Below, one piece after another: positions 36,367 to 48,219 of a DNA stretch of 64,000 bases. Source of the DNA: Symbiodinium natans (Eukaryota; Sar; Dinophyceae; Suessiales; Symbiodiniaceae). Position numbers and translations under genes: made by a program. The notes beneath the pieces are model-generated. The model saw only the letters and a program-made list of their open reading frames with translations. It was not told where the DNA came from and did not search any database. Positions within the stretch are counted from its first letter, which is position 1. Every line of letters begins with the position of its first letter. The stretch covers positions 326,548-390,547 of the forward strand of contig CAJNDS010002381.1 in assembly GCA_905221605.1 (NCBI GenBank), in the 5' to 3' direction.

Positions 36367-37604
36367 TCTCTGAGTCAGATGCTCTTCAGATTCTACATAA
36401 GCAATGTCATCTGCCTTGGCGTTGGTGTACGTCCCGATGCCATGTCGTTTGCCAGCTACCTTATGTGCGCATCACTTGCATCTGAAGATCTGTTGACGAA
36501 AGCCGGAAAACATTTATGGGATTGTCTGCTAGTGCTACCTCGCTCTGCCTTTCGCAGGCCTTGCATTGCAAACTCCATCGTTGCAGAGGTTTGTCGACGT
36601 GATCTGCAAGTTCCACTTACAGGACGCCGCGACATGCGGACTCCATGGCAAGACCGTCGAAGTATCCGAGCACTACCATGCATCATACTGTATCGTTTCG
36701 AACTTGTCTCTCCCTGGATTTCGATGCCTACCTGGCAGACGTTAGGGCCACATGCACCAAACCCTTGGCGTGAGCATCGGCAAAGCACACGAAGAGCAGA
36801 AATACATTTGAGCTTTGCTTGCCATTGAAAGCACAGGCTCGGGCCCACTGTCCTTCGTATCTTCGTCCATCCTACCACGAAACCCGCGCCAAGCGTCACA
36901 ACTTCCGGCTCCATGTCCAACATGCTGGCAACACAATAAACAAGCATTGCATTGGACCTGCCATGAGAAGGTGCCCTCCCCATGTTTTCTGTCCTGAACA
37001 TCGGGTTAGAATTAGATCATGTGGACATTCCAGGCGACATCCGAATTACCTCGGAGTACTGTCCGATGTACCGTCGTCCATCGGGCCAGTGCATGACCTC
37101 ATCCCGGGTTTCGAAATACTAGCTGAAACTCAACAGCAAGATCACCAAAGGAGAAGCCTTTCAGACAGCGTGCATGTCAACCTTGGGTCAGTGTGCACGA
37201 ATAAGTGCGGGCGAACTTCGCCCAATCCAAAAAATCCAAACACACCTGAGAGCTCCTGGGAGCACCTGGGAAGCCACATCCTGTTGACTCGAGGAGACTG
37301 AGTTGAGACTGAGTGGAGACTAATAAGACTTCGGAGACATGAGAGAAACACGAGCCACAGCTGATACAGCTCCGGACCAATCTAAGCCGACAACCTGAAC
37401 TGGAACCGAAACGAAAACCAATGAGGGTCAACCAAAGTGGAGCCCAGACAGTAAGCACTCGTATATCAGCATGCAGTTTCTATTATTTCCAGAGTTCTGT
37501 CTAGGTGTGCTGCGGCCGCACCATGGAACTGTCCTTGCTGGAACCTCGAGCATACCAGGAACGCTCATCACGGAGTCTCCACAAAGGCCATCAAACACGA
37601 TGGA

Positions 37605-37830
37605 TCAGTGATCAGCACGTCTGTAAAGCAAGAGCAGGCTGGTAAGCTCGCCGCCCCCCCTCGTAGCGTCTTCCATCATCCCACAGAAGGATGCCAATCC
37701 TGCCACGGTTGAAGCAACTCTTGGGAATCCTAAGATGTCACAGTGTTCATTGACACCGCAAATGTGTGTCAAACGCTTGCATTCCTCTATGGGAATCCTT
37801 GGATGCTCAGCTCTTGATCGGTGTTTCATC
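37605..37830 (-). CDS. Possible coding exon, unknown
   Basis: Minus-strand frame with protein-like composition, reading IPIEECKRLTHICGVNEHCD and then VASTVAGLASFCGMMED, ending at a stop at 37605. A longer frame lies on the plus strand of the same region, so the choice of strand rests on composition and on the direction of the neighbouring genes. Confidence 0.22.
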
Positions 37831-38835
37831 GGGCAAAGCTTGGTGAATTTCGGGCTTCGGGTTGGGAAGTGTCGCTCGAGTGTCGCTCGCGCACCCTTCC
37901 CCATCACCCGCGAGCGGAATACATGGCGGAAGGCCCGTGCTTCAGATCGTTTTGAAACTCGCCCTGGCATTGAGCGAAATAGAACCATTCGTTGTTCGGC
38001 ATGCAGTGGCAGCTGCCTCGTACACGTAGTTGGGCATTCTCAAGCGCCCTCGACCATGCCTTCAGCGAAGACGTATGCGGATACGTATATCGCACTTATC
38101 ATTTATCTACCCGTCTCCTTTTTTCTCTGCAAACTTGCTCATTTATCTGCGAGCATCGGTAGGACTAGTCACCGTGGTCGATGTTCTGCGTCGGGTCAAG
38201 CGGCTGAAACGCATCATCTGTTGCAATCTCTGTGTCCTCCTTGCCTTCACTGTCGTCATCGTGCACTAGCTGCAATCGCGCGCGCGCCAGCTTTCTCTAC
38301 AAGCTGCAAGACTTTTGAAGATGCGACTGCTTTCTGAATGCGGGCTTATGTTCAGAAGTTCATCCTGCGCAAAGGCATCGACGTTCTCCGAGCTGTGTGG
38401 AAGTCTACAAAGTGACCCTTGCTGATCTAACCGATGGCTTAAAGGAAGAACGCAATGAAGAACAAAAGGAACGCAAAAACACCATTCCAAAAGCTAAGAT
38501 ACCCAAAACTCAAGCCTCTCTTGGGGAGCTGGCTTCATGGTTCCAAGGTAAGTCCCTTCGTAGTGCATGTCCCCGTCGCGTCTGCCCTGACACTGCCAAG
38601 AAAGATCATCACGAAACAAGCATCACAAGCATCATGTTCACCCAGAAAAGTTCACCCAGTGTTCACCATGCAGGGCATTGCAGAGCACCATGCAGGGCCA
38701 CCTCATCCAGGCCTGGAGCTTTGAACTCCTTTCGGGGTGTGGGTCCTCACGACGATCGGCCAGTGCAATTCGCGGTGCGGTGCACATGAAAAACCATTGA
38801 GAGAGAAAATCATGAGAAGCCTTTCACCAATGAAA

Positions 38836-39069
38836 TCAATCGTCCTGGAGTTCGAAATTCACCACCGACCTGCTCCCGAGGTGTAGCCATAGTGGAAACC
38901 TGCCAGCAAGCCCTTCAGCAATCAACAGTTTGTGTCGGGCATCCTGGTGGCATCTCACGACCACTGCCTCATCGAAACGGGGCGACTCCTTGGGCAAAGC
39001 TCCCTTGCTCTTGTCATACACCTTAACAACACGGACTTGCAGATTGATACACAGGACAGCGAGCAACAT
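38836..39069 (-). CDS. Possible coding exon, unknown
   Basis: The minus-strand frame reads VRVVKVYDKSKGALPKESPR and FDEAVVVRCHQDARHKLLIA, with an AG acceptor upstream (CTGCAAG) and an AG|GT donor after GLAG at about 38902. Codon use and composition look coding. Function unknown. Confidence 0.33.
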   Translation of the reverse strand: MLLAVLCINLQVRVVKVYDKSKGALPKESPRFDEAVVVRCHQDARHKLLIAEGLAGRFPLWLHLGSRSVVNFELQDD

Positions 39070-39099
39070 CTGTTCAAGAGCCCACCTGAAACCAGTTTG

Positions 39100-42010
39100 G
39101 CACCGGAGGAACGCTAGTGGGATCCTACCAAACTCACAAATGACTGAGCTACATTGTCTTTAGACTGTAGACTTTGTCACGCACACTTGTGCAAGAAGTG
39201 TGCCATAACAACACGCCTTGCCAGACCAGCTGGATCTGGAGCTAGACGAGTTGTGGCCTTGCCTGCAAACTAGCCACGCTTTGAGTCGCATCTGCAACAC
39301 CAAGACTCATGAAAATTGATGCTGCACTCCGACTTCCACTACAAATTCTAATCACAACCAGTAAGTTCGGCTCTGAAAAAAAATCTGCTGGTTACCATTG
39401 ACCTGACAGGACGCGTAGAGCAAGCTGGTTCAACACGCCAGTGTCACAGTACCGTAAGGCTTTCACTTCTTCAGGAGCTTAGAACACCACTGGAAGCTCT
39501 ATGTTTGAATCTGCTGGCTCCGCTGAGTCCTCAAACAGTCAACATGACACGACATGCACATGCATGACTTTGTCAAAGATGCCGACGTCACAGCACAACC
39601 GAATTCCGATGGCCTGCCCATTCGCTCCAACCCGCTCGATGGATACCTGGAACCATGAACAATAATACCCCAAACAAGGTTGCATAGTTGTTCACCATTT
39701 TGGCGTTGTTGGCTGCACACTCCATGACCAACATACATCAAATGCACTCAATAGTGCTCATTAACTTAGAGGGCCACGACAGTGAAACCACTTTCCTTCT
39801 GTCCACGCTGACCTGTGAAGTAGCATTGGCGGTCCCTGGACAGAGAAGCGGCACCAACTTGACCTGAAACATTGATGGAACCCCAGATGCAGAATACAAC
39901 TCATGACAACCAACGTAATGACAGTAATGATCATTGATGGTTTGGCTGATTTGTCCCCAAGCCCATGGCCAATGGCTGTTCCGCATCATCCGTGCGGGCC
40001 CAATCACGCATGCACGTGCTGCCTCATTTCCAAACTGGTGGTCATGCAAGCACGCACACAGCTGTGTGACAAACAATTTTGACTATTTTCGGCTGGCTGT
40101 TCACAATGCTTGTGCACAATCATGAACACACACATATGCAAGTTCTCAATTGCATCCAAGGAACCTATATTTCCCATGCTGGCACTCTGACACGCCGCCG
40201 CATTTAGAGTATGTGAATAGCAAAGTATCTGTGTCGTGTCAAAGCATGCAATCGGCATGACAACAACCTTATACTTGAAGTGAAAGCACCCGCATCCCGT
40301 GCACCCGAGCAACCGAGTAATATGCCATCATCAGAAAAAAACATGAGCATGCACCGTGCAACCACACGCCGCTAAGGTTGTTGGCAATGACAAAAGCTTG
40401 GTCACTATTGCAACGTGAGGGAGCCACTCTGCTGGGTGCTTTTCTTGCGGCAAACAAGTCGATGCAAAAACGAATGCAAACACGGCTGACATGAGAAGCT
40501 GACACGAACACAAAGCAAACATGAAACTTTGTCTTCAGCACGGAATTGGGCGTGATGCAACTGAATCGGAAGCGCCAATGAGCCAGCAACATCAAAACCA
40601 AAAGCATTGGAATCGAAGCCCCTTCCTTCTCGCATACCCGGCATAATCACATCATCCCAAGGTCCTTGGGATTGTTGTTCAGGGCAATGTGCTTTCTGCG
40701 CCTCGCTACCCTTATCATTCGTGCGGGGTGGGGAAGCCACGTGTGGCTGTTTCGCCTGGGTTCTAGGTTAAGTTTCAACCAGTGTTGTAGTGCTCCCGGA
40801 GCGCTTTCGGAATTTTGGCAAGGGCCGTCAAGTGTTGTAAAATGAAAGCATGTTCTTTTGCACCAATTAGGGTTAGGGACCTTGGCTTTCGCTGATGGCA
40901 CATGGAAAGGATGTTTGAATCCGTTGGGCATGTGCGTTGCAAGACTGTTTCCAATTCAACGTCCAAGAAAAAAATGCTGCGGCGACATGCGGCGACGAAC
41001 TTCTCAAAGGGGAGCTCTTGCGACGATCGGGGGCTTTTCTGGACAAACTTGCATTACGGACTACAAGAGCCATGTGAGGATCATCGGCGATCCATATGGG
41101 CTTTTTTGGAACTATCATGGGTTGCCCCGGTGGATCAGGGACAATCAAGGTTGATTAGCCCTATTCGGGACTACTCTGAACGCGCAATACCTGCCGTTTG
41201 CTGGTTGGAGTACTAAACTTTCACTCGTGCGAAAGAAAGCGTGCAAGATCTTTCCACGTCGAGTCCAGACGGAATCGTATCTCTTGACATTGGCAAAACG
41301 TTTCAATCGAAACCAAATTTCACATGGGAAACCCAGGAATCCACGATTGTGTGCACCTGTCTAATGGAGGACTGAACCCTCACTTGTGGGAAAAAAATGC
41401 GTCGTACTTTCACCTCGCCCTAGTAACAAGATGCAGCGGACGATCGACGGAAGTGTGATGCTTAGAAAATTTAACGGCTAACTACCAACCTGCTTTCAAC
41501 ACACTCTTGACGCTCGGCAGACTTTGTCACGCTCTGCACACTGAGCTACCTTTAACCTAAACATATCATGTGAAATGTGTCGTGTTCAGGCTTGCAGGGG
41601 AAAAATTGTTACACCCTCAACGAACTTCGGTGGTGCCTTTCAACCACGAACTCTTTTTCTTTTTGTTTCTTTCATCTTCTCGTTCTCCTGCTAAACTTTT
41701 AACCATCTTGTTATCGATCTCGACTTTGTCGATCACGATCGTGATTGTACTGACATTTCATGCGGTCTTGGAACGATGGCTTTTCTTTCATCCATGGATA
41801 GCGGTAATCATTGATGTTCACTCAGGGTGGTACTGGCCTACTCTTCTCACAAGTCTGGCTACTTCCATCCTTCACTTTTCTCGCATTTTGAACACATAAA
41901 GTGTGAAACGAAACTGTGCGAAAGCTAAATCTGGCAGCTCTCACTGTTGCGTTGTTGGGCATGTTTCATCTCTCACGACTTTCAAACACTTTCAGCTTTG
42001 AACTTTCAAG
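39100..42010. other. Stretch without a clearly supported gene
   Basis: A weak coding-like minus-strand frame (about 40076-39738) contains splice-like sites but no motif. The rest is complex, non-repetitive sequence. From about 41640 the plus strand becomes pyrimidine-rich, leading into the Lys/Glu-rich exon region. Confidence 0.35.
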
Positions 42011-42016
42011 CACCTT

Positions 42017-42430
42017 TCAGCAATAAGGTCTTTGGGTCCTCGACCTTCTCCGCTTCCTTTTCCTTTTCATGTGTTCGTTGAACTCTTCAATCACTTGCTT
42101 GTTCTTTTTCCTTCTTTCAATCGCTCGCTTCTCCGAATCTTCCTTGATCTTGTTCTCCTTTTTCTCCTTCTCCTTCTGCTTTTTCTTTTCTCGATCTAGC
42201 TTCTCCTTCTTTCTCTTCCTTCCTCTGTTCCTTCTCTTTCTTCCGCTTGATCTTCTCCTTTGCCTCTTTCATCAGGCTTGTCTCGGAAACCTTCTTTCGG
42301 TTCTTCCTTTGTCTCCTTCTTTTCATCTTCTTCCGGCGGCGTCTTTGGAACACGCTGGCCTTCCTGCAACGTTTTCTTTCGCTGCTATTCTTCCTCAGCC
42401 TCCAGCTGTTTCCTTTCTGTAAAAACGAAC
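42017..42430 (-). CDS. Lys/Glu-rich C-terminal coding exon(s), unknown gene
   Basis: The minus strand is purine-rich and encodes charged, helix-forming sequence in successive frames: an acidic/Pro part (KTPPEEDEKKETKEEP), a KE-rich part (KRKKEKEQRKEEKE), and a final frame reading KENKIKEDSEKRAIERRKK, then QVIEEFNEHMKRKRKRR to a TGA stop at 42019-42017. The last non-repetitive segment looks like a genuine basic C-terminus with nuclear-localisation-like clusters. Frame changes imply small introns or frameshifts. Upstream exons may lie at 43.4-44.3 kb. Confidence 0.4.
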
Positions 42431-43455
42431 GGTCTTTTCCACATATGTTTGGGCCTGAATGTCACAGCATCCAACTCATGCAATGCACTCCTGGCACATG
42501 AAAGACGTGTGAAAGCACCAGAAAATCTGTACACAAGATATGCTAGGGGGGAACGTAAAAGTTCATCACCCCGCCTGAGATTGCAGTGCTCGAACTGCAC
42601 ATCTCACATGATTTTTTGTCTGCTATTCTGTACGCTTCAGCATGTCCTTGCAATCAGCATACTCAGCTTCTTTGGGGGATTGGCGGCGCTCTTCAGGGCT
42701 CCACAATTTCTGCGGTGAAAACACTCGCCGTGACGTGTTACATAGAGCTCTTGGGGTATCACGACTTTCACATTGGCATCAGAACGAACTCGCATCGGCT
42801 CCCAACTCACTGGCTCAGTGCTCGTCGATTGCAATTCATGTTCCAGTTGAAGCATGTAGCGACGCATTGTCCATACCACCCCAAGAAGAAAAAAACACAT
42901 GCACTGTTCCATGGTACACTCCGGCATCAATCCACACAGCGTCCACACAGGAAGATGAAACCCATGATCATCTTTGTTGCAAAATCTTGCGAACTCATCT
43001 CCAGAAGTCTGTTCATGTCGAAACCATGAAGATCCCTAGCCCAGCTCAAGGCTCGGTAAATGCACAAAACGCAGCACAGCAAGACGGTAGTCCGGGTCAT
43101 GGTACGGGATCGCCACCTCTGCTGCATCTGTCACTGTAGGCCAGGCAAACTGGCTCTACTTCGATCCATGCTTGACATCAAGTACTTCGGCCATGTGTCG
43201 TATGTAGCTGCTCGAAGTTTCCACAAAAATTCAGATTCCAAATAGTGTGCTGTCTCTTCAAGAAGGAAAAGACATCTCCGTCTTGTAGGCAATCTCTACT
43301 GAGATCTTGACTCCAATGCGGGAATGTACGTCTGTTTGAGTCACGTCAAAGGAGCGAGCGTCAGGCCGTCATCAACAGGCAAGATCATCGGTCCCTCGGA
43401 GACACGTATGATTGCTGGATTCTCAACGCAAGACTCAGGGCATTGAACTTGTCAA

Positions 43456-44009
43456 TTAGAAACTGTACTCTTTGTCCAGACAGCAGTCTTTGGGCAAGTC
43501 GGTGATGATAGACTCTTGCTGCGGTACCTCTAAACAGGCGTCCTTGACGCCTACTGCACATTGCTCTGACATCGTCTCCGCCACAAAAGGAAAAGAATCG
43601 GAATGAGTTTCACCATGTTCGTTGCGGCACTTGGTAAGAACAAACCTTGCTGCTCTTCTTACCATCGGCACTCTCTTGTCAGCCGAGAACGTCGCAGGTA
43701 CTGAAGCGCCCCCATTCCTCTTCTTTGACCTCCATGTTCTGACCATTTGGTCGAGAGGCTCTTCATCGATCAAACATGTCCTCGGACGATGGGTGTAGCA
43801 GCGATCCTGTCAAGTTCGAAAGGGGAATCTCTGGGGCCCTCATCAAAAAGATCATTGGGCCCATCCTTGAGGTGCTGCCTCTCTGAGAGGGGTCGGGAAG
43901 AAAGCTCGACCAACTTTTCCCCACAACTGACTTGCCTCGAACATGAGCTTTGCCTTTGAGCTTGCCAGCCGTCCCGGGGATCGAGAAACCTGTTCGATTC
44001 TTGACCCAC
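43456..44009 (-). CDS. Possible coding exons, unknown
   Basis: Two adjacent minus-strand frames read like protein: GPNDLFDEGPRDSPFELDRI (44009-43770) and then DEEPLDQMVRTWRSKKRNGG with KRVPMVRRAARFVLTKCRNE (43773-43456). They are in different registers, as expected across a small intron or a frameshift. No start codon or domain is evident. Together with the Lys/Glu-rich exon downstream they may form one gene. Confidence 0.3.
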
Positions 44010-44839
44010 CCACCTGACTCTTGTTCGTGTTGCCTCAGTCAGACCACTATCTTTGTCAGCGCTGGTCCAACCTGTGCAAATTGTTTCTCAACACGGATGC
44101 ACCACCACGTGTGACAGCTCTTCAAAATGACAGCTTTCGTGAAATGGCTGCAAACCCTCATCTCATTTTTCTCAAAACACTCACAAGATGTGTCATCAGA
44201 AGGCAGAAAGTCGAGAAGAGAGCATTCGCCGTCCTTTGACGGCTTGAAAGATGCACAGATGAATGATAACGGACATTGGACATGCTCCGACACAGGAGAC
44301 TTGTGGAAGCGATTGTTCGCCCGAAGTTCGTCCCACAGTGTGAAAAAGAACGAGTCCGGGGCGAATCTCTGAATTTTTAAATCGAGAGTTCACATGTTTT
44401 CTTTGCTATCTGGCTCCAGCACGGTCCGGGTGCTTCTGCAGACCCATTAATCAACAGCCCACGGGTAAGTGCTCTTGTGCAGGAAACGTCTTGTTGCTGG
44501 AAACAATCCGGTCCAGAAATTTTTCTGTTCTTGGAAACATCTTGCTGCAGGAAACACTTGTTGAAAGCCCTAGACAGAAAAAAATTCAGTTCCAGAGCTG
44601 GAAAAGTCTTTTAAAAGAAAATACGTTGTTATCATGTTTTTATAAACCTTTGCTTGACGACGTCCAACAGGCAAAACACATGCACACTTGAAACAAAAAC
44701 AATTTCAAACAATCAACGGCACAGAAACAACCAAATATTTCAAATCACAAAAAGAAAAACTTAAAGCCATGAAAAACACAGCTCTGACGTGCTTTCAATG
44801 ACCTTTCATTGTGAGAAAGCATCTTGCCATAAGATTTTC

Positions 44840-45480
44840 TGTTTAGGCAACAGTTTAAGAGGCCTAATACTTGCTGGGCCTTTGGGCAGCAATTTAAGAG
44901 GCGTAAGACTTGCTGGGCCTTCTGCGGAGGGTTTAGGCAGCAGTTTAAGAGGCCTAATACTTGCTGGGCCTTTTGTGGAGGGTTTGGGCAGCAGTTTAAA
45001 AGGCGTAATACTTGCTGGGCCTTCTGCGGAGGGTTTAGGCAGCAGTTTAAGAGGCCTAATACTTGCTGGGCCTTTTGTGGAGGGTTTGGGCAGCAGTTTA
45101 AAAGGCGTAATACTTGCTGGGCCTTCTGCGGAGGGTTTAGGCAGCAGTTTAAGAGGCCTAATACTTGCTGGGCCTTTTGTGGAGGGTTTGGGCAGCAGTT
45201 TAAAAGGCGTAATACTTGCTGGGCCTTCTGTGGAGGATTTAGGCAGCAGTTTAAGAGGCCGAATACTCGCTGGGCCTTTTGTGGAGGGTTTGGGCAGCAG
45301 TTTAAAAGGCGTAATACTTGCTGGGCCTTCTGTGGAGGATTTAGGCAGCAGTTTAAGAGGCCGAATACTCGCTGGGCCTTTTGTGGAGGGTTCGGGCAGC
45401 AGTTTAAGACGTCTAAGAGGCTTAATACCTGCTGGGCCTTCGGTGGAGGATTTAGGCAGCAGTTTAAGAGGCCTAATGCG
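44840..45480 (+). repeat. 51-bp tandem repeat in alternating (102-bp) higher-order form
   Basis: About 12 units of GGCAGCAGTTTAAGAGGC, CTAATACTTGCTGGGCCTT and TGTGGAGGGTTT. Two variants alternate: AAGAGGCCTAATAC and AAAAGGCGTAATAC, so the true period is 102 bp over much of the array. The unit is 17 codons long and open on both strands. A degraded continuation lies at 46500-46760, and a related 49-50 bp array at 58.59-58.93 kb. Confidence 0.93.
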
Positions 45481-45484
45481 AGCA

Positions 45485-45775
45485 TCGTGTTTGCAAATGG
45501 GGGGGGCTGCGCCCCCCCCAACCCCCCCGCTTGTTTAAGCCGGGCAAACTCGCGTGGAAGCATATGAATCATGTCCAAACCAAAACAAAAGAAAACATGG
45601 GGTTCTCGGCTTAGCCCCGCGCCACGTCACTGCTATGCAAATGGGTGGGGCTGCGCCCCCCCCAACCCCCCCGCTTTTTTCTGCCGGGCAAGCTCGCGTG
45701 GACGCATATCAATCATCTCTGAAACAAAACATGGGGTTTTCGGCTTAGCCCCGCGCCACGTCACTGCTATGAACT
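45485..45775 (+). repeat. About 150-bp direct repeat, two copies (third, degraded, at 46770-46870)
   Basis: Each copy holds GGGGCTGCGCCCCCCCC, then CGGGCAA(A/G)CTCGCGTGGA, an AAACAAAACATGGGGTT segment and CGGCTTAGCCCCGCGCCACG. The GGGGCTGCGCCCC core is an inverted repeat. The AACATGGGG...GGCTTAGCCCC segment recurs inverted at 58.29-58.42 kb. Confidence 0.85.
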
Positions 45776-46014
45776 CTCTGCTCCTTGAAACTCGAGTAAT
45801 GAACACAAAAAACACAAAAGAAGAAGCGAGCGGGGCGGATTGCCCTTAAGCTCCCCTTTAAAAAGAATCTCACTTTTCTGGTTTCGAAGAATGAAACCCA
45901 AAAAACAAAGCAAGATTCGAGGGAGGTGGAATTTAGAATACATTCCCTTCTTTCTTTTCGTAAAGGGAAATGGATGTTTAGAGTCTCACCTCTCTGGTTT
46001 CGAAGGAGACTGGG

Positions 46015-46490
46015 CCCCCCCCTTTGGGCAAAGCGGGGCTTAAGCCCCCCTTTAAGCCCCCCTTTAAGCCCCCCTTACGCCCCCCTTCAAAGGGGTCCCT
46101 GCAAAGGGGGTCCCTTCGGGGGGGGGGGCAAAGGGTCAAAGCCCTTGAGCCCCCCCTTAACCCCCCCTTAAGCTCCCCCTTAAGCCTCCCCTTCAGCCCC
46201 CCCTTAAGCCCCCCCTGCCCCCCCTTAAGCACCCTTAAGCCCCTTTAAGCTCCCCCTTAAAGCACCCTTTAAGCCCCCTTGAAGCCCCCCTTTAAGCCCC
46301 CCTGTAAGCCCCCCTTTAAGCCCCCCTTTAAGCGCCCCTTTTAAAACCCCTTTAAGCCCCCCTTTCAGCCCCCCTTAAAGCCCCCTTAAAGCCCCCTTTT
46401 AAGGTTCCCCCGTTTTACGGGGCTTAAAAGCTCCCCTTTAAGCCCTCTTTTCAGCCCCCTTAAAGTCCCCCCTATGAAGCCGCAACCAAG
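46015..46490 (+). repeat. C-rich array of (TTTAAGCCCCCC)-type units
   Basis: About 35 imperfect units of 11-14 bp combine TTTAAG or CTTAAG with runs of 4-7 C. The C-run strand is plus. A comparable (CTTGAAGCCCCC) array lies at 58.98-59.29 kb. Such sequence can adopt i-motif or G-quadruplex structure. Confidence 0.9.
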
Positions 46491-47387
46491 CTCCCCCCTT
46501 TGTGGAGTTTAGGCAGCAGCCCAAAAGGCCTAATACTTGTTTGACCTTTGGGCAGCAAGTTAAGAGGCGTAATACTTGCTGGGCCTTCTGCGGAGGGTTT
46601 AGGCAAGCAGCTTAAGAGACCTAATACTTGCTGGGCCTTTTTTGGAGGGTTTGGGCATTGAGGCAGCAGTTTAAAAGGCCGAACACTTGCTGGACCTTTT
46701 GTGACCTGCTAGGCCTTTGGTGGAAGATTTGGGCAACAGTTTCAAAAGTCTAATGCGAGCATTCTGTTCCAAATGGGGAAACTGCGCCCCTCCAACCTCC
46801 TGCTTATTTGCAAAAACTTGCGTGGAAGCGTGTAAATCATGCCCAAAACAAAACAAAACAAAACATGAAAGGGGAACTACAATCTTGTGTTTACCTTTAC
46901 ACAGCTGAAGCTTCCGAACAAAAGCCTTGCTTGCAAAGCGAACCACTAAAATTTCCACATGTTTACACTTTATTGCCACCAAACTCCGTGCTGCTGTCGC
47001 ATCAGGTTCAAAAAAACCGATGCAGCCTCAGCCTTCTGTTGTGGCACGCAGATAAGACTTGCACCGATGCTCTTCGTCTTTTGGCTCTAGCTGGATGGGG
47101 CAGGTGTCGTGAAAAACCGAAGGTCCCTCTGGTACCTTTTCCCTTGAAAGCACGAACCCTGACCTCTCACACAAGTGCGGACAGCTCTCTCTTTTTCACA
47201 GTCAGAGCCACTTGAGCCAAAAGTCACGAAGTGCACAAACTAAACGAATTCTCTCTTGTGAGCTTAAACTCAGCTTCAGAACGAAGTTCCTACACACTGC
47301 ACACTCACTTTAAATAGCGTATTGGGCAAAAACACACTCGTATGATTTCCTTGGAAATCAACGAGGCATAAACCATCGAGGATGGGA

Positions 47388-47612
47388 TCACACGGATTCC
47401 CAATCACTCCGAAGCAAAACAAACCTATACAAGCTGATCCAAAACATGACAAAAACATCACTGATCAGCCACAATCTTCCACCCCCCGCATTTTGCTGAG
47501 GGTTCATGTCAAAGATCTGAAGTCCAAGCCCAGCTCGGCACTTCAACACTAAGGGGATGCCCTGGCCACATTCCCTTGGTGCGTACTCGCCACCAAACGA
47601 AACAAACAACAC
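47388..47612 (-). CDS. Weak coding-like frame downstream of the retrotransposon
   Basis: A minus-strand frame reads GEYAPRECGQGIPLVLKCRA and LGLQIFDMNPQQNAGGGRLW up to a stop at 47388. It may be a decayed exon or a chance frame; nothing recognised. Confidence 0.18.
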   Translation of the reverse strand: MLFVSFGGEYAPRECGQGIPLVLKCRAGLGLQIFDMNPQQNAGGGRLWLISDVFVMFWISLYRFVLLRSDWESV

Positions 47613-47696
47613 ACCAGTCGATCTCTGACATCAAACTTAAAACTCATGCAAGATCCCACCATCAGGCAGGTTGTCCTGGGTCCACATCACTGGTAA

Positions 47697-47830
47697 CCCA
47701 AGAGTTCGTTGTCCAAACACGTGAAAAACGAATTAAACTTGCATCCACCTGCACTGGGGCAGGGTTGTCTTGGAACGAATCCAAGAGTTCGTGGTGACAA
47801 ACACGTGAAAACGAATTAATGCAAGCTTCA
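47697..47830 (+). repeat. Two direct copies of a CACGTG-containing 50-bp segment
   Basis: CCAAGAGTTCGT, then ACAAACACGTGAAAA and CGAATTAA, occurs at about 47697 and again at about 47780 with few changes. The copies lie 84 bp apart, about 400 bp downstream of the retrotransposon's last stop codon. They could be part of its 3' untranslated or terminal region. Confidence 0.7.
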
Positions 47831-48180
47831 GATGTTTCCCACTCAGCACTCGACCTTGTCGTGGTACTCCTCCTCAGTCTCGCATCTTCCAGGTCACCAA
47901 ACTCACCAACTAGCATCGGCTAGCTGATCCTTCAGGAAAAGATTGGCTTCATAGTTTCGCTTCTTCCAGCGTACCATCAGCCAAAAACGTCTTCAGAGGT
48001 GGCAATCAGACGCCTTGCAGAAGGGGCTATAGAGTCCCTCGTTGAGTTTCATCATCATTTTGCCTCCTCTTTGCAAACTTCTCATGCACTGAAACAAGGG
48101 CTCACACTAACCAGAAAAATCGCGGGCGCTCCATGGCGGCAACGCGGCCATGGCTTCCAAAAAAATGGCTGCGGGTTTCA

Positions 48181-48195
48181 CTCACCCACCCAACC
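48181..48195 (-). other. Candidate polypurine tract of the Copia element
   Basis: On the element strand this reads GGTTGGGTGGGTGAG, about 25 bp past the ORF2 stop, and is followed by TGAAACC, compatible with a TG-starting LTR. Without a matching upstream LTR this is only a suggestion. Confidence 0.2.
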
Positions 48196-48219
48196 ACTGA
48201 GATCACTTAGCATCTCAGT

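Noticed and set aside
37735-38337. 200-codon plus-strand frame
   Set aside because: No motif, no splice-consistent context, and the opposite strand looks more protein-like in part of it.
44745-45578. 277-codon minus-strand and 249-codon plus-strand repeat proteins
   Set aside because: Both arise from the 51-bp array, open on both strands because the unit is 17 codons long.
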